DNA of 64,000 nucleotides from Sphingomonas japonica (GTDB lineage: Bacteria; Pseudomonadota; Alphaproteobacteria; Sphingomonadales; Sphingomonadaceae): positions 1 through 64,000 of the forward strand of contig NZ_VDYR01000003.1 in NCBI RefSeq assembly GCF_006346325.1. The letters run 5' to 3'. Position numbers and translations under genes: made by a program. Every line of letters starts with the position of its first letter. Positions within the stretch are counted from its first letter, which is position 1. The notes under the pieces were generated by a model. That model searched no databases, was not told where the DNA came from, and saw nothing but the letters and a program-made list of their open reading frames with translations. This document shows positions 48,202 through 59,963 of this stretch, one piece after another.

Positions 48202-48510
48202 GCGCCCGGTCCCGCGGATCGAACCCGCGCAATATTCGAACAATCGACCTTCGCACCTGCACAAAAACCGCGCGCAATAGGTGCGGAATGCTTCCCTATT
48301 GCGACGAAGCTGTGGCATTTTCGCTACAGCGCCCCTCGAAATCGGTGCTCTCAAGCTGAATGGCGGGTTTACAGCACCCCTTCGCACCTGCATCCATACC
48401 GCCATGCACCACAGGCCGTGCCTTGCGCGGGATAGTAGGTGTGGGAACACATGTCGGTTCGGGGGGCGCCATATGGCGTGCAGCGACCACAGGGAACGAG
48501 GGAACCCATC
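48202..48510. other. Intergenic region upstream of the TonB receptor
   Basis: 309 bases. Holds a hairpin: CGCAATAG (48273-48280) with CTATTGCG (48296-48303), and inside it GGAA/TTCC (48285-48288/48292-48295), giving a 12-bp stem with a 4-base bulge. A 14-base direct repeat CCTTCGCACCTGCA occurs at 48248-48261 and 48379-48392. A regulatory role for the receptor is likely; no clear -35/-10 seen. No coding frame accepted here. Confidence 0.6.
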
Positions 48511-51500
48511 GTGAAGACACTTCACCAGATTACACGCACGCTGCGCGGCGGCACCGCGCTCCAGGCTCTGGCGCTGGTTGGCGCGGCTGCCGGTTCGGCG
48601 GTTGCTTTTGCCGCGCCTGCTGCGGCTCAGGATTTGACCGCGGGTGCCATCAACGGCACCGTAACCGACGACGCGGGTAACACTGTAGCGGGCGCGACCG
48701 TGACATTGACGTCAAACGATCAGGGCTTCACCCGCACCGCCACCACCAGTGGCTCGGGCGGCTTCCGCTTCAACGGTCTTGCGCCCGGCAGTTATGACAT
48801 CGCCATTGAGTCGTCGGCCGGTAACTATCGTGCCGAAGGCGTCCAGGTGCAGCCGTCGGGAACGGCATCGATCAACGCCACAGTTTCGACCGCGGAAGAG
48901 ATTGTCGTTACGGGGTCTGCGATTCAGCAGGATTTCGTGGGAACAGAAACTGGCGTCACGATCGATCTTGAAGACTTCGTCAAAACGGCGCCGATCAACC
49001 GTAATATTCAGTCAGTGATCTTGTTGGCGCCGAGCACTTCTCAAGGTGATAGCGCGTTTGGAAATCAGATTTCAGTCGGTGGCTCGTCGATCGCGGAGAA
49101 TGCCTACTACATCAACGGGCTTAACATCACGAATTTCGACAACTATGTTGGTGCGGCGCGTGTGCCGTTCGAGTTCTACAAGAGCGTTGAGGTCAAGTCG
49201 GGCGGTTACGCTGCTGAATATGGTCGCGCAACGGGCGGTATCATCAACAGCGTGTCGAAGGCGGGTACCAACGACTTCACAGCGGCGATGCACTTGAACT
49301 GGGAGCCGAACTTCCTGGAATCCAGAGGCCGTAATATTCAGACGTGTGAAGGCGACCCCGGCGAGCTGGTGTGCGTCAATAGCACGAATCGGCAACTTGA
49401 TCAGAGTGAGAGCTATTCGGCAATCCTTGAGGCCGGCGGCCCGATCATTCGCGACCGTCTGTTCCTGTACGGGCTGGTGGAGTTTCGCGAGGACACTTCG
49501 CTGACGATCAATCGTAATACCGGTATTGCGACTTCGCAGGAAAGCAACGATCCGTTCTACGCGATCAAAGCCGACGCGTATCCCATCGATGGTCAGCACC
49601 TCGAGTTCACGCTGTTCGACCAGCGGCGTACGAATACCGTCCGTCAGTTGGCGTATAATGAAGTCGATGGCGAAGGTGTGATCGGCGGTGCTAACAATAT
49701 CCAGGATCAGATCAACGGCGGTGTAAGCTTCGTTGGTAAGTACACCGGCAATTTTACTGACTGGCTCACGGTTTCAGGCGCTTATGGCCGCACTCGTGAT
49801 CGGTTCGAGACGATTGGTATCGATGCTGGGTCGAGCGATTTCTTTTTCCAGAATGCTTCTGGGGCAGAGGTAGCAGGCGTGCCGAATGGCCGTGTGTTTA
49901 CGGGTCAAGGAACATCGGGACGTGATTTCCCGTATACGACCGAACGCGAGTTTTATCGCGCTGACGTCGATCTTTTCGTGACGCTGCTCGGCGACCATCA
50001 TTTCCGTGGTGGCTTCGATGTTGAGAACAATACGTTGGTCCATACGTCCGTGCGCACGGGCGGGGACGCGTTGTTCAATGCCGGCTTCTTGTCAGAGGAG
50101 GCTCTAGCCGCGGGCGCTGGTGGCGGTGGCGCGGCATTGATCCTGCGAGCAAATAACATCGTTGAAGTAAATTACTTCAACTCCGGGGGGGCGTTCGCCG
50201 CAACCAATCGGGCGTTCTATATCCAGGATGAATGGCGTGTCACTGATCGGTTCACTTTGAACCTCGGCTTGCGCCGCGACGACTTCAAACTCGATAAGCC
50301 AGATGGTTCCGAGTATATCAACCTCCCTGAAAACTATGCGCCACGTATCGGCTTCACGTACAACCTGTGGCCTGAACGGCAAGGCAAGCTGTTTGGCTCT
50401 TACGGACAGTATTTCCTGCCGGTCGCGAGCAACACGGCGTTCCGTCAGGCGGGATCGGAGTTTTTCTTCCGCGAACGTTTCCAGTTTGGAGGCTTTGGCC
50501 CGGGCAACCTGCCAATCCTTGGTGCTCAGGTTACGAACGACTCGACTTATCAGGGCGTTTGTCCGTTTGGGCTGACAACTGTGTCGAGCGGACAAAATTG
50601 TAGCATCACTGGCGACGGTTCGGTTGCTCCGACGGGGGCATCATTGTCCACGACGCTGGAAGCCACGCGGCAGACCGAGTTCATCGTCGGATACGAGCAT
50701 CGGTTTGGCGAAATCACGTTGGGCCTTAACTATACCCACCGTGAACTGGATACGACCGCAGAAGACGTTGCAGTCGATGCGGCCGTACTGGCCTATTGTG
50801 ACGAGAATGGTTTGGTCGGGTGTGAAGACACTTGGACCGGCTTCCACCAGTATGTGATCCTCAATCCTGGCAGCTCGGCCACGTTCAACCTTAATGGACA
50901 GGACGGACGCCAGATCACACTCGATGCAGAGACGCTTGCCTATCCAAAGGCGACGCGCACCTATGATGCAGTCGAATTCACTTTCGACAAGGCTTGGGAC
51001 GGAACCTGGAGCCTTGGCGGAAGCTACAGCTGGTCCGAAGCCAAGGGTAACTCCGAAGGTTTCGTGCAGTCTGACTTCGGGCAGGACGATGCCGGCATCA
51101 CGCAGGACTATGACTCGGTCGGGTTCACGGACGGTGCCACAGGCTTGCTGCCTAATCACCGCCGCCATCGCTTCAAAGTATATGGTGCGGTCGCTCTGTC
51201 GGAGCAGTTTACCGTTGGTGCCAATATTCGGGTAGATTCGCCACGGCCGCTCAGCTGCTTCGGGTTCAACCCGAACCCGAACTACAACGATCCTGACGGT
51301 GATCCGTATAGCGACTTCGGAAATCTCTACGGGGCTGCTTCGCGGTTCTGCGGGACCGGCCCGGTGAACGCCGATGGTGCACAAACGGAAAGTGTTCAGG
51401 TTCCGCGTGGTACCGCACTGGAGTCGTCGTGGATCGAGACGATTGATCTCTCCGCACGGTACAACATCCCGTTTGGTGATCGTATCGTCACGCTGCGAGG

Positions 51501-51684
51501 CGATGTGTTCAATCTGCTCAACTCGCAGGGTGTGCAGCAGCGTAACGAAACCGGTGATCTCGACCTGTACACGCCAGACGGCGCGGATTTCCCGGCAGGT
51601 GTGTTCCCGAATCCCAACTATGGCCAGGCGACTTTGTATCAGACGCCTCGCTATGTTCGGCTTGGTGTAGACATCAGCTTCTAA
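48511..51684 (+). CDS. TonB-dependent receptor with N-terminal carboxypeptidase-regulatory-like domain
   Basis: 1057 residues from GTG 48511 (GAGGG eight bases upstream). Signal peptide (about 1-41), a CnaB-like carboxypeptidase-regulatory domain (about 45-130, GTVTDDAGNTVAGATVTL), a plug (about 135-250, EEIVVTGSAIQQDF, NAYYINGLNITNF), and a 22-strand type barrel ending YVRLGVDISF, with a C-terminal Phe for BAM recognition. It imports a large or scarce substrate in a TonB-dependent way. Third positions are richer in A and T than in all neighbours. It is convergent with a sulfotransferase. This is the Oar-like group. Confidence 0.92.
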   Translation: MKTLHQITRTLRGGTALQALALVGAAAGSAVAFAAPAAAQDLTAGAINGTVTDDAGNTVAGATVTLTSNDQGFTRTATTSGSGGFRFNGLAPGSYDIAIESSAGNYRAEGVQVQPSGTASINATVSTAEEIVVTGSAIQQDFVGTETGVTIDLEDFVKTAPINRNIQSVILLAPSTSQGDSAFGNQISVGGSSIAENAYYINGLNITNFDNYVGAARVPFEFYKSVEVKSGGYAAEYGRATGGIINSVSKAGTNDFTAAMHLNWEPNFLESRGRNIQTCEGDPGELVCVNSTNRQLDQSESYSAILEAGGPIIRDRLFLYGLVEFREDTSLTINRNTGIATSQESNDPFYAIKADAYPIDGQHLEFTLFDQRRTNTVRQLAYNEVDGEGVIGGANNIQDQINGGVSFVGKYTGNFTDWLTVSGAYGRTRDRFETIGIDAGSSDFFFQNASGAEVAGVPNGRVFTGQGTSGRDFPYTTEREFYRADVDLFVTLLGDHHFRGGFDVENNTLVHTSVRTGGDALFNAGFLSEEALAAGAGGGGAALILRANNIVEVNYFNSGGAFAATNRAFYIQDEWRVTDRFTLNLGLRRDDFKLDKPDGSEYINLPENYAPRIGFTYNLWPERQGKLFGSYGQYFLPVASNTAFRQAGSEFFFRERFQFGGFGPGNLPILGAQVTNDSTYQGVCPFGLTTVSSGQNCSITGDGSVAPTGASLSTTLEATRQTEFIVGYEHRFGEITLGLNYTHRELDTTAEDVAVDAAVLAYCDENGLVGCEDTWTGFHQYVILNPGSSATFNLNGQDGRQITLDAETLAYPKATRTYDAVEFTFDKAWDGTWSLGGSYSWSEAKGNSEGFVQSDFGQDDAGITQDYDSVGFTDGATGLLPNHRRHRFKVYGAVALSEQFTVGANIRVDSPRPLSCFGFNPNPNYNDPDGDPYSDFGNLYGAASRFCGTGPVNADGAQTESVQVPRGTALESSWIETIDLSARYNIPFGDRIVTLRGDVFNLLNSQGVQQRNETGDLDLYTPDGADFPAGVFPNPNYGQATLYQTPRYVRLGVDISF

Positions 51685-51705
51685 GAGTCTGGTATCAGAA
51701 ACTTT

Positions 51706-51734
51706 GGGGGGCGGACCGCGAGGTCCGCCCCCTT
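51706..51734. terminator. Strong terminator hairpin after the TonB receptor
   Basis: GGGGGCGGACC (51707-51717), GCGA tetraloop, GGTCCGCCCCC (51722-51732), then TT. An 11-bp perfect stem with a GNRA loop, 22 bases past the receptor stop and 5 bases before the convergent sulfotransferase stop. Probably bidirectional. Confidence 0.75.
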
Positions 51735-51736
51735 CG

Positions 51737-53194
51737 TTATGTGCGGTAATATCGCTCGCGAAATGCAGTCATCTGCCGCTCGAATCCGGAAGCGGCACCC
51801 ACTCGCGTTGCAGAGATCGGCGCGCGAACCTGTTGGACGCTGGCTGTGCGCACCGACCGGGCGCTGGTGTGGAAGTCGAGAAGGCCGGGTTCCGGCGGAA
51901 GTCCGGTATGCGACAAGATGCGGGGCAACCACATTATCGGGTCGCGCACTAGGTCCTCGTAGGGCACCACCAGAATATTGTCGCTGAATTGACCAGTCCA
52001 GTGAGCGAACAGGCGGTCCTCGATCCGAAAGAAATCTGCGATGTCTTCAAACGACCAGCTCCAAGCGGTCGGCGCGGTGAAGAAGGTACGAAAGCATGAC
52101 AGCGCGGTATCAGCGGGATCGCGCCGCATCCAGATTATCCGAGCGTCGGGCAGGGTGTGCAAGAGCAAGCCCATCAAATGCGATTGCCCTAGAGTTTTAT
52201 CGACAATGCGGCCCGACTGTCCAAACCGCATGTCCAACATGCGATGATACGTGGCCGCTATTTTGCCCCATGGATCGTCTCCGCTGGCAGCATTATTCTG
52301 ATATGCCGTTGCGCCGGTCATCAAGAAATCTCCGGTCGGGATAAGCGCGGCGCGGAGCAGATTGATCTCGCCGCCATCAGTTACCGCCGAATGGCTGGTT
52401 AACATCTGCTCGATCAGCGTCGTGCCCGACCGCGGAAGGCCGTTGACGAATATCGCCCGGGTGTTGTCCGGACGAGGCGGAGTAAGCGCCGCCATCGCGT
52501 CAGGCGTGAATGCACTGATCACGCGTTCGGCGAAGTCAGCGAGCGAAGCCGCATCGAATGCGCGCTCCTCGCGCCGAAGCGCGGCGCCTTCGTGATACAA
52601 TTCAAACGCGCGATCCGGATCCCCAGCGTCGGACCATGCCTTCGCCAAGCCATAGAGGAAACGCGCGCGCATCTGCGGCGGGCCCCGAGCAATCGTCGGA
52701 CGCAATTGCTCCATCGCCGCGATATCGGGATCATCCGCGGTAAAGCGGTGGATCATTGCCAGCGCGAACCATGTTTCCGGCAGGGCCGCAATCGCCAGGG
52801 CCCTGCGGTAATGCGCTTCCGCCGCCGCGAAATCGCCTTGCTCGCCGGCGGTAGTGCCTAGAAAATGCTGAATACTCGGATGCTCCCGGACCGGCATCGG
52901 AAGCGCTGATGCCGCTGCCCGCGCTTGGGCAGTACGCCCGTAATTCGCGAGTTCGCCCCAATAATGCATCAATCGCGACATGCTGACTGGCGGCGTCGCC
53001 GCATAGCGTCGGGCGGCTTCGATCGCGGTGTCGATCTCACCGATACGGCCAGCGAGCATGCCAATGCTTTTCCAACGATCACCGATTGCCGGGCCGTCTC
53101 GTAATTCGGCGTGAAGCAGAGCGGCGGCGCGCTCGCGATCAAAGTGTTTCAGTGCGTCGAGTGCTTCGAGCGTGCGGGAGGGCGGGCGAGACAT
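51737..53194 (-). CDS. TPR-containing sulfotransferase
   Basis: 485 residues: N-terminal tetratricopeptide repeats (about 10-215, GDFAAAEAHYRRALAIAA) and a C-terminal sulfotransferase domain (about 245-480). The PAPS 5'-phosphosulfate loop is FVNGLPRSGTTLIEQ near 249-263; the 3'-phosphate site is WMRRDPADTALSCFR. It would transfer sulfate from PAPS to a hydroxyl. TPR sulfotransferases are often adjacent to TonB receptors in sphingomonads and Caulobacter, as here (convergent, shared terminator). Confidence 0.87.
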   Translation of the reverse strand: MSRPPSRTLEALDALKHFDRERAAALLHAELRDGPAIGDRWKSIGMLAGRIGEIDTAIEAARRYAATPPVSMSRLMHYWGELANYGRTAQARAAASALPMPVREHPSIQHFLGTTAGEQGDFAAAEAHYRRALAIAALPETWFALAMIHRFTADDPDIAAMEQLRPTIARGPPQMRARFLYGLAKAWSDAGDPDRAFELYHEGAALRREERAFDAASLADFAERVISAFTPDAMAALTPPRPDNTRAIFVNGLPRSGTTLIEQMLTSHSAVTDGGEINLLRAALIPTGDFLMTGATAYQNNAASGDDPWGKIAATYHRMLDMRFGQSGRIVDKTLGQSHLMGLLLHTLPDARIIWMRRDPADTALSCFRTFFTAPTAWSWSFEDIADFFRIEDRLFAHWTGQFSDNILVVPYEDLVRDPIMWLPRILSHTGLPPEPGLLDFHTSARSVRTASVQQVRAPISATRVGAASGFERQMTAFRERYYRT

Positions 53195-53324
53195 GGCGGA
53201 AGCCTAACCGGATTAACCGCTGGTAGGAACCGGTGCGGAGTACATCCCGGCGAAGCAGATCGGTGTTCGCTTTGCGTCGATACTGGGTAAGCCATGATTT
53301 CCGCCAGCCTCGTGTTGTGGATTG

Positions 53325-55904
<2,580 letters not shown>

Positions 55905-55931
55905 GGCGTGCCCCTGTTGCTGGCGGCACCG

Positions 55932-55962
55932 ACATGGTTGTTGTATTTATACAACACAAGGG
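55932..55962 (-). promoter_or_regulatory. Candidate RpoH (sigma-32) promoter of clpB
   Basis: On the minus strand CCCTTGTG (complement of 55955-55962) and AACCATGT (complement of 55932-55939) are 15 bases apart, close to the heat-shock form CCCTTGAA-N13-17-CCCCATNT. The -10 is about 28 bases before the clpB ATG. Two bases of the -35 (TG for AA) differ. Confidence 0.6.
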
Positions 55963-55994
55963 GTGCGGTCACCTTTTGTGACGACACCCCTTGT
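55940..55994. terminator. Stem-loops between the M28 peptidase and clpB
   Basis: ACAAGGGGTG (55956-55965) with CACCCCTTGT (55985-55994) encloses GTCAC/GTGAC (55968-55972/55978-55982): a long hairpin just past the M28 stop in its reading direction. Beside it, GTTGTAT (55940-55946) pairs with ATACAAC (55949-55955). The first likely ends the M28 transcript, and its 3' arm also contains the clpB -35. Confidence 0.6.
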
Positions 55995-56014
55995 CCGTGA
56001 AATATTCCGCCGGA

Positions 56015-57661
56015 TTACTTCGCGGCGGTGAGTTTCGCCACGCCCGCGGGACGTTCGGCCTTGGCAGCGGTCGGGGCGTATTGCTTGCCGAACGGGCTGT
56101 CCGAATACCATTGCGGAGCGGTCGGCGCGTCGGCGATCTGGCGCGCGATCGCATAGTTGACCTTGGCGAACTTCGCGCCCGATTCCCAGTTGATCGGCAG
56201 CGTCACCTGGTCGGACGGCTTGTGATAATCGGTCGCCAGGAATTTCTTGAACGCTTCCTCGCCGCCATTCTTGAAGCCGGTGACGAGGAATACCGACGGC
56301 ACGCCTTCCTTGACGAAGCTGTAATGGTCCGAGCGGACGAACAGATTCTCCTCGGGCATCGGGTCGGGTGACAGCGTCAGGCCGGCCTCCTTGGCAGCAG
56401 CATCGACCATCGGCCCCATCGTCGAATGCTCGGCGCCGAACGCGACGACATCCTGAAAGTCATACAGCAGTACGGGCATGTCGAGATTGACGACGCTGAC
56501 CACCTTGTGGCCGGGCAGGGGGTGCTTCGCGAGATATTGCGAACCCAGCAGTCCGTCCTCCTCGGCCGTCACTGCCGCGAACATCACCGTGCGCTTCGGC
56601 GCAGCGCCCGCCTTGGTAAAGGCGCGCGCAACCTCGAGCATCGTCGCCACGCCCGATGCATTGTCCATCGCGCCGTTGTAGATCTTGTCGGGACCTTCGG
56701 TCTCGGGATCGACGCCATTATGGTCGAGATGCGCCATCAGCAGCACCGCCTCGCCCGCCAGCGCGGGATCGCTGCCCGGGATCATGCCGACGACATTGGG
56801 GCTTTCGAAGCGACGCCATTTGGTCGTGCCCTCGATCTTGACCGGCTGCTTCAGCGCGAATCCCTTGGGCGCCTCACCCTTGTCGACGGCGGCAAGGGTG
56901 GCGGCGTAGGTCGCCGGTGCGCCAGCAAATAGCGCCTCGGCAGCAGGCGCGGTCAGCAAGCCCTGTGCCTGGATACCCATCGATTCGCGATACGGGGTGC
57001 CATCGGGATTCATCCAGTTGAGGCTGGGGTGGGACGACTGCTGCTTAATCATTTCCCACGGAAACTTCTTGGCCATCTCGGTCGGCAGCAGCGTAATTAC
57101 CCCGACCGCACCATTGGCAGCGGCCAGCTTGCCCTTGCTGTTGTTCATCGCCGCGGCAACGTCGCTCGGCAGGCTTTTGGGCGCGCCGTAGAACATGACT
57201 ACCGTCTTGCCCTTGACGTCGAGCCCGGCATAGTCGTCGATCTTGTGCTCGGGGCTGGTCAGGCCGTAGCCGACAAATACGGCGTCGGTCGCGACCGTCT
57301 GCTTGCCCTCGCCGGTGGTGCCGGCAAGCACCTGGTCTCCGTGGGTGTAGGTCTTGCCGCCGATGGTCATCGTTGCGGGAGCGGCGGTATCGGTCGCGCG
57401 CTCGACGAAGGGCACTTCCTGGTACCAAGCGTCGGCATTGGCAGGCTTGAGGCCAAGTTCGGCGAAGCGATCCGACACATATTTGGCGGCGGCGTCATAG
57501 CCCGGCGTGCCTGCGTCGCGCCCCTCGCGCGCGTCGTCGGCGAGCCAGGTCAGGTCGGTCTTGAACCGCTCCGCCGAAAAGTCGGGCGTGGTGGTCTGGG
57601 CAAGGGTCAAGCTCGACGATGCGAGCAGCGAGAAAGCGATACCAAGCGAGAGCGTGCGCAT
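56015..57661 (-). CDS. M28-family zinc aminopeptidase, exported
   Basis: 548 residues. Signal peptide (1-21, ending TLAQ), a PA-type inserted domain, and the M28 catalytic core. Zinc ligands: HLDHNG (H), YNGAMDNASG (D), TAEEDG (EE), NLDMP (D) and a late histidine in RSDHYSF. It removes N-terminal residues from peptides in the periplasm. AAGGAA precedes ATG 57661. A penicillin-acylase-family gene is divergent 96 bases away. Confidence 0.9.
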   Translation of the reverse strand: MRTLSLGIAFSLLASSSLTLAQTTTPDFSAERFKTDLTWLADDAREGRDAGTPGYDAAAKYVSDRFAELGLKPANADAWYQEVPFVERATDTAAPATMTIGGKTYTHGDQVLAGTTGEGKQTVATDAVFVGYGLTSPEHKIDDYAGLDVKGKTVVMFYGAPKSLPSDVAAAMNNSKGKLAAANGAVGVITLLPTEMAKKFPWEMIKQQSSHPSLNWMNPDGTPYRESMGIQAQGLLTAPAAEALFAGAPATYAATLAAVDKGEAPKGFALKQPVKIEGTTKWRRFESPNVVGMIPGSDPALAGEAVLLMAHLDHNGVDPETEGPDKIYNGAMDNASGVATMLEVARAFTKAGAAPKRTVMFAAVTAEEDGLLGSQYLAKHPLPGHKVVSVVNLDMPVLLYDFQDVVAFGAEHSTMGPMVDAAAKEAGLTLSPDPMPEENLFVRSDHYSFVKEGVPSVFLVTGFKNGGEEAFKKFLATDYHKPSDQVTLPINWESGAKFAKVNYAIARQIADAPTAPQWYSDSPFGKQYAPTAAKAERPAGVAKLTAAK

Positions 57662-57757
57662 GCGAGTCGGTTCCTTGAGACGAGTTGGTGGTTGCGCACG
57701 GTGTAGCGAATCGGCAAGCCTTTGCCAGACCGGAAAATCGTCCGGCAGGGGGGATGG

Positions 57758-59887
57758 ATGATCCGGCGGTTGCTGCTTGGCGTGCTCGGCCTGATCGTGC
57801 TGGTCGCGATCGGATTGATGATCTGGGAACCGCTGGCCGCCACGCGCGTCGCGCCGCCGCCTTCGCGTCGGTACGCGGTCGAGATCGCCCGCGACGACTA
57901 TGGCGTTCCGCACATCTTCGGCCGGACGGACGCCGACGTCGCGTTCGGCATCGCCTATGCCCATGCCGAGGACGACTTTTCAACGCTGCAACAGGTCGTG
58001 GCGATGACGCGCGGACGGCTGGGGGCAATCACCGGACAGGAAGGCGCGGCGACGGATTACGTGCTGCATCTGCTGCGCGCGCGCGACACGGTAGCGCGCG
58101 ATTATGACGGCCAGCCCGAGGATGTTCGGCGGTTGCTCGACGGCTATGCCGCCGGCCTCAACCGCTATGCCGCAAAGCATCCGGACGAGGTTGCGCTGGC
58201 CAGGCTGTTCCCGGTCGATGGGCGCGACATCGCCGCGGGCTTCGTGCTGCGCGCGCCGTTCTTCTTCGGCCTCGACGGGGTGCTCGGGGCGCTGGTCGGC
58301 AACGAAGCGGCGCCCAAAGAAACCAGCGATCCGCTGCCCGACGCGCCCGGCGTCACCCCCGCCGGGCCGCCCGCGATCGAAAAAGGTTCGAACGCATGGG
58401 CAGTCGCACCGCAGCGGTCGAGCGACGGCTACACCCGGCTGGTGTCGAATGCGCATCAGCCGTGGCGCGGGTCGGTCGCCTGGTACGAACTGGTCGTGCA
58501 TTCGGGGCAGGGCTGGGATTTCGCGGGCGCCACCTTTCCCGGCGCGCCCTATCCGCTGCTCGGGCACAACAGGACGCTTGGGTGGACCAACACCGTCAAT
58601 CGTCCCGACCTGATCGACATCTACCGCCTCGTCCTAGACGACAGCGGCGAGCGCTATCGCTTCGATGGAAAATGGCTGCCACTTGCGAAACGGCGAGTTT
58701 GGCTTCCGGTCAAGTTCGGGCCGTTCACGTTGCCGATCCCGCGCACCGTGCTGCATTCGGTGCACGGTCCGGTGATCGCCAATGACGAGGGCACCTTTGC
58801 GATCCGCTATGGCGGGATCGACCAGCTGAAAATGGTCGAGCAATATTACCGCCTGACCAAAGCGCGTGATTTTGGCGAGTGGCAGCGCGCGATGGCGATG
58901 CAGGGGGTGATGAGCACCAATTTCCTCTACGCCGATGCCGCGGGCAATATCGGGCATTTCTATAACGCCGTGTTCCCGGATCGTGCGCACGGGTATGACT
59001 GGTCGGGCATCCTGCCGGGCGACGAATCGCGGGCGCTGTGGAAGCGGGCGCTACCCTGGGCGCGGGTGCCGCGTAACGTCAACCCGGACTCGGGCTATGT
59101 CATCAACGCCAACAATACGCCGTTCATCGCGGCGGGGCGCGGGTCCGAACTCGACCCGGCCGACTATTCGCCGCTGATGGGGATTGAAACCGACATCACC
59201 AATCGTGCGGTGCGGGCGATCGAACTGATGGACGCCGACAGCTCGATCTCGCAGGCCGAGCTGGAAGCGATCAAATATGATACGGCGGTTTCGCGGGCGA
59301 GCTGGGCCGGGCGATGGTTCGACGATGTGATCGCGCTCGATCCGCGCAGCGATGCCGATGTCGCGGCGGGGATTGCCCTGCTGAAGCGGTGGGACTGGAA
59401 CCATGACGGGCAGGGACCGGCCGATGCACTGGCGACGCTGCTGCTGCGCGAGGGCAATCGCTGGCATTACCCCCGCAAGCCCCGCGCCGACCCGCGCGAG
59501 GCGCTGGTCAAATCGGTGACCCATCTGCGTACCCATTTCGGGCGGCTCGATCCACCGCTCGGCGACGTGCTGCGGCTGCGCCAGGGCAAGGTCGACCTGC
59601 CGCTCGATGGCGGTCCCGACGTGCTGCGTGCGATGGCGCTGTGGGACGTTGCCGACGACGGGCGGCTGGCGGTGCGGCATGGCGACAGCTTCCAGATGTT
59701 CGTCGCGTGGGACCGCCAGGGTCGGGTGCGCTCGAAATCGGTGCAGCCGTTCGGATCGGCGACGACGCGGCCGGATTCTCCGCACTACACCGATCAGATG
59801 GCGTTGTTCGCGACCAAGCGGTTCAAGCCGGTGTGGTTCGATCCCGCCGACCTCGCCGCGCATACCGAGCGGCGCTACACACCCTGA
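57758..59887 (+). CDS. Penicillin-acylase family Ntn hydrolase
   Basis: 709 residues. N-terminal hydrophobic helix (about 3-24, RRLLLGVLGLIVLVAIGLMI) for export or anchoring; the small-subunit part is then processed at the catalytic serine, S211 in KGSNAWAV. The NAWAV and following HQPWRGSVAWYEL motifs match the family, which includes penicillin, cephalosporin and acyl-homoserine-lactone acylases. GGGGGG precedes ATG 57758. It lies in a hydrolase cluster with M28 and M16 peptidases. The native substrate cannot be told from sequence. Confidence 0.88.
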   Translation: MIRRLLLGVLGLIVLVAIGLMIWEPLAATRVAPPPSRRYAVEIARDDYGVPHIFGRTDADVAFGIAYAHAEDDFSTLQQVVAMTRGRLGAITGQEGAATDYVLHLLRARDTVARDYDGQPEDVRRLLDGYAAGLNRYAAKHPDEVALARLFPVDGRDIAAGFVLRAPFFFGLDGVLGALVGNEAAPKETSDPLPDAPGVTPAGPPAIEKGSNAWAVAPQRSSDGYTRLVSNAHQPWRGSVAWYELVVHSGQGWDFAGATFPGAPYPLLGHNRTLGWTNTVNRPDLIDIYRLVLDDSGERYRFDGKWLPLAKRRVWLPVKFGPFTLPIPRTVLHSVHGPVIANDEGTFAIRYGGIDQLKMVEQYYRLTKARDFGEWQRAMAMQGVMSTNFLYADAAGNIGHFYNAVFPDRAHGYDWSGILPGDESRALWKRALPWARVPRNVNPDSGYVINANNTPFIAAGRGSELDPADYSPLMGIETDITNRAVRAIELMDADSSISQAELEAIKYDTAVSRASWAGRWFDDVIALDPRSDADVAAGIALLKRWDWNHDGQGPADALATLLLREGNRWHYPRKPRADPREALVKSVTHLRTHFGRLDPPLGDVLRLRQGKVDLPLDGGPDVLRAMALWDVADDGRLAVRHGDSFQMFVAWDRQGRVRSKSVQPFGSATTRPDSPHYTDQMALFATKRFKPVWFDPADLAAHTERRYTP

Positions 59888-59963
59888 CCAGCGCTTTCGG
59901 AGACCTTGTATCATGCTCCCAGGGCGTTATAGCTATGCAAAACACCCAATTGAGAGGTTTTTC

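Noticed and set aside
48200-48240. A tRNA-like T-arm (GGTTCGATCC on the minus strand)
   Set aside because: The five bases before and after the loop do not pair, there is no acceptor or anticodon stem, and no CCA-end geometry fits.
55940-55994. A CIRCE (HrcA) element upstream of clpB
   Set aside because: The repeat lacks the TTAGCACTC-N9-GAGTGCTAA form; the RpoH-type promoter is the better explanation.
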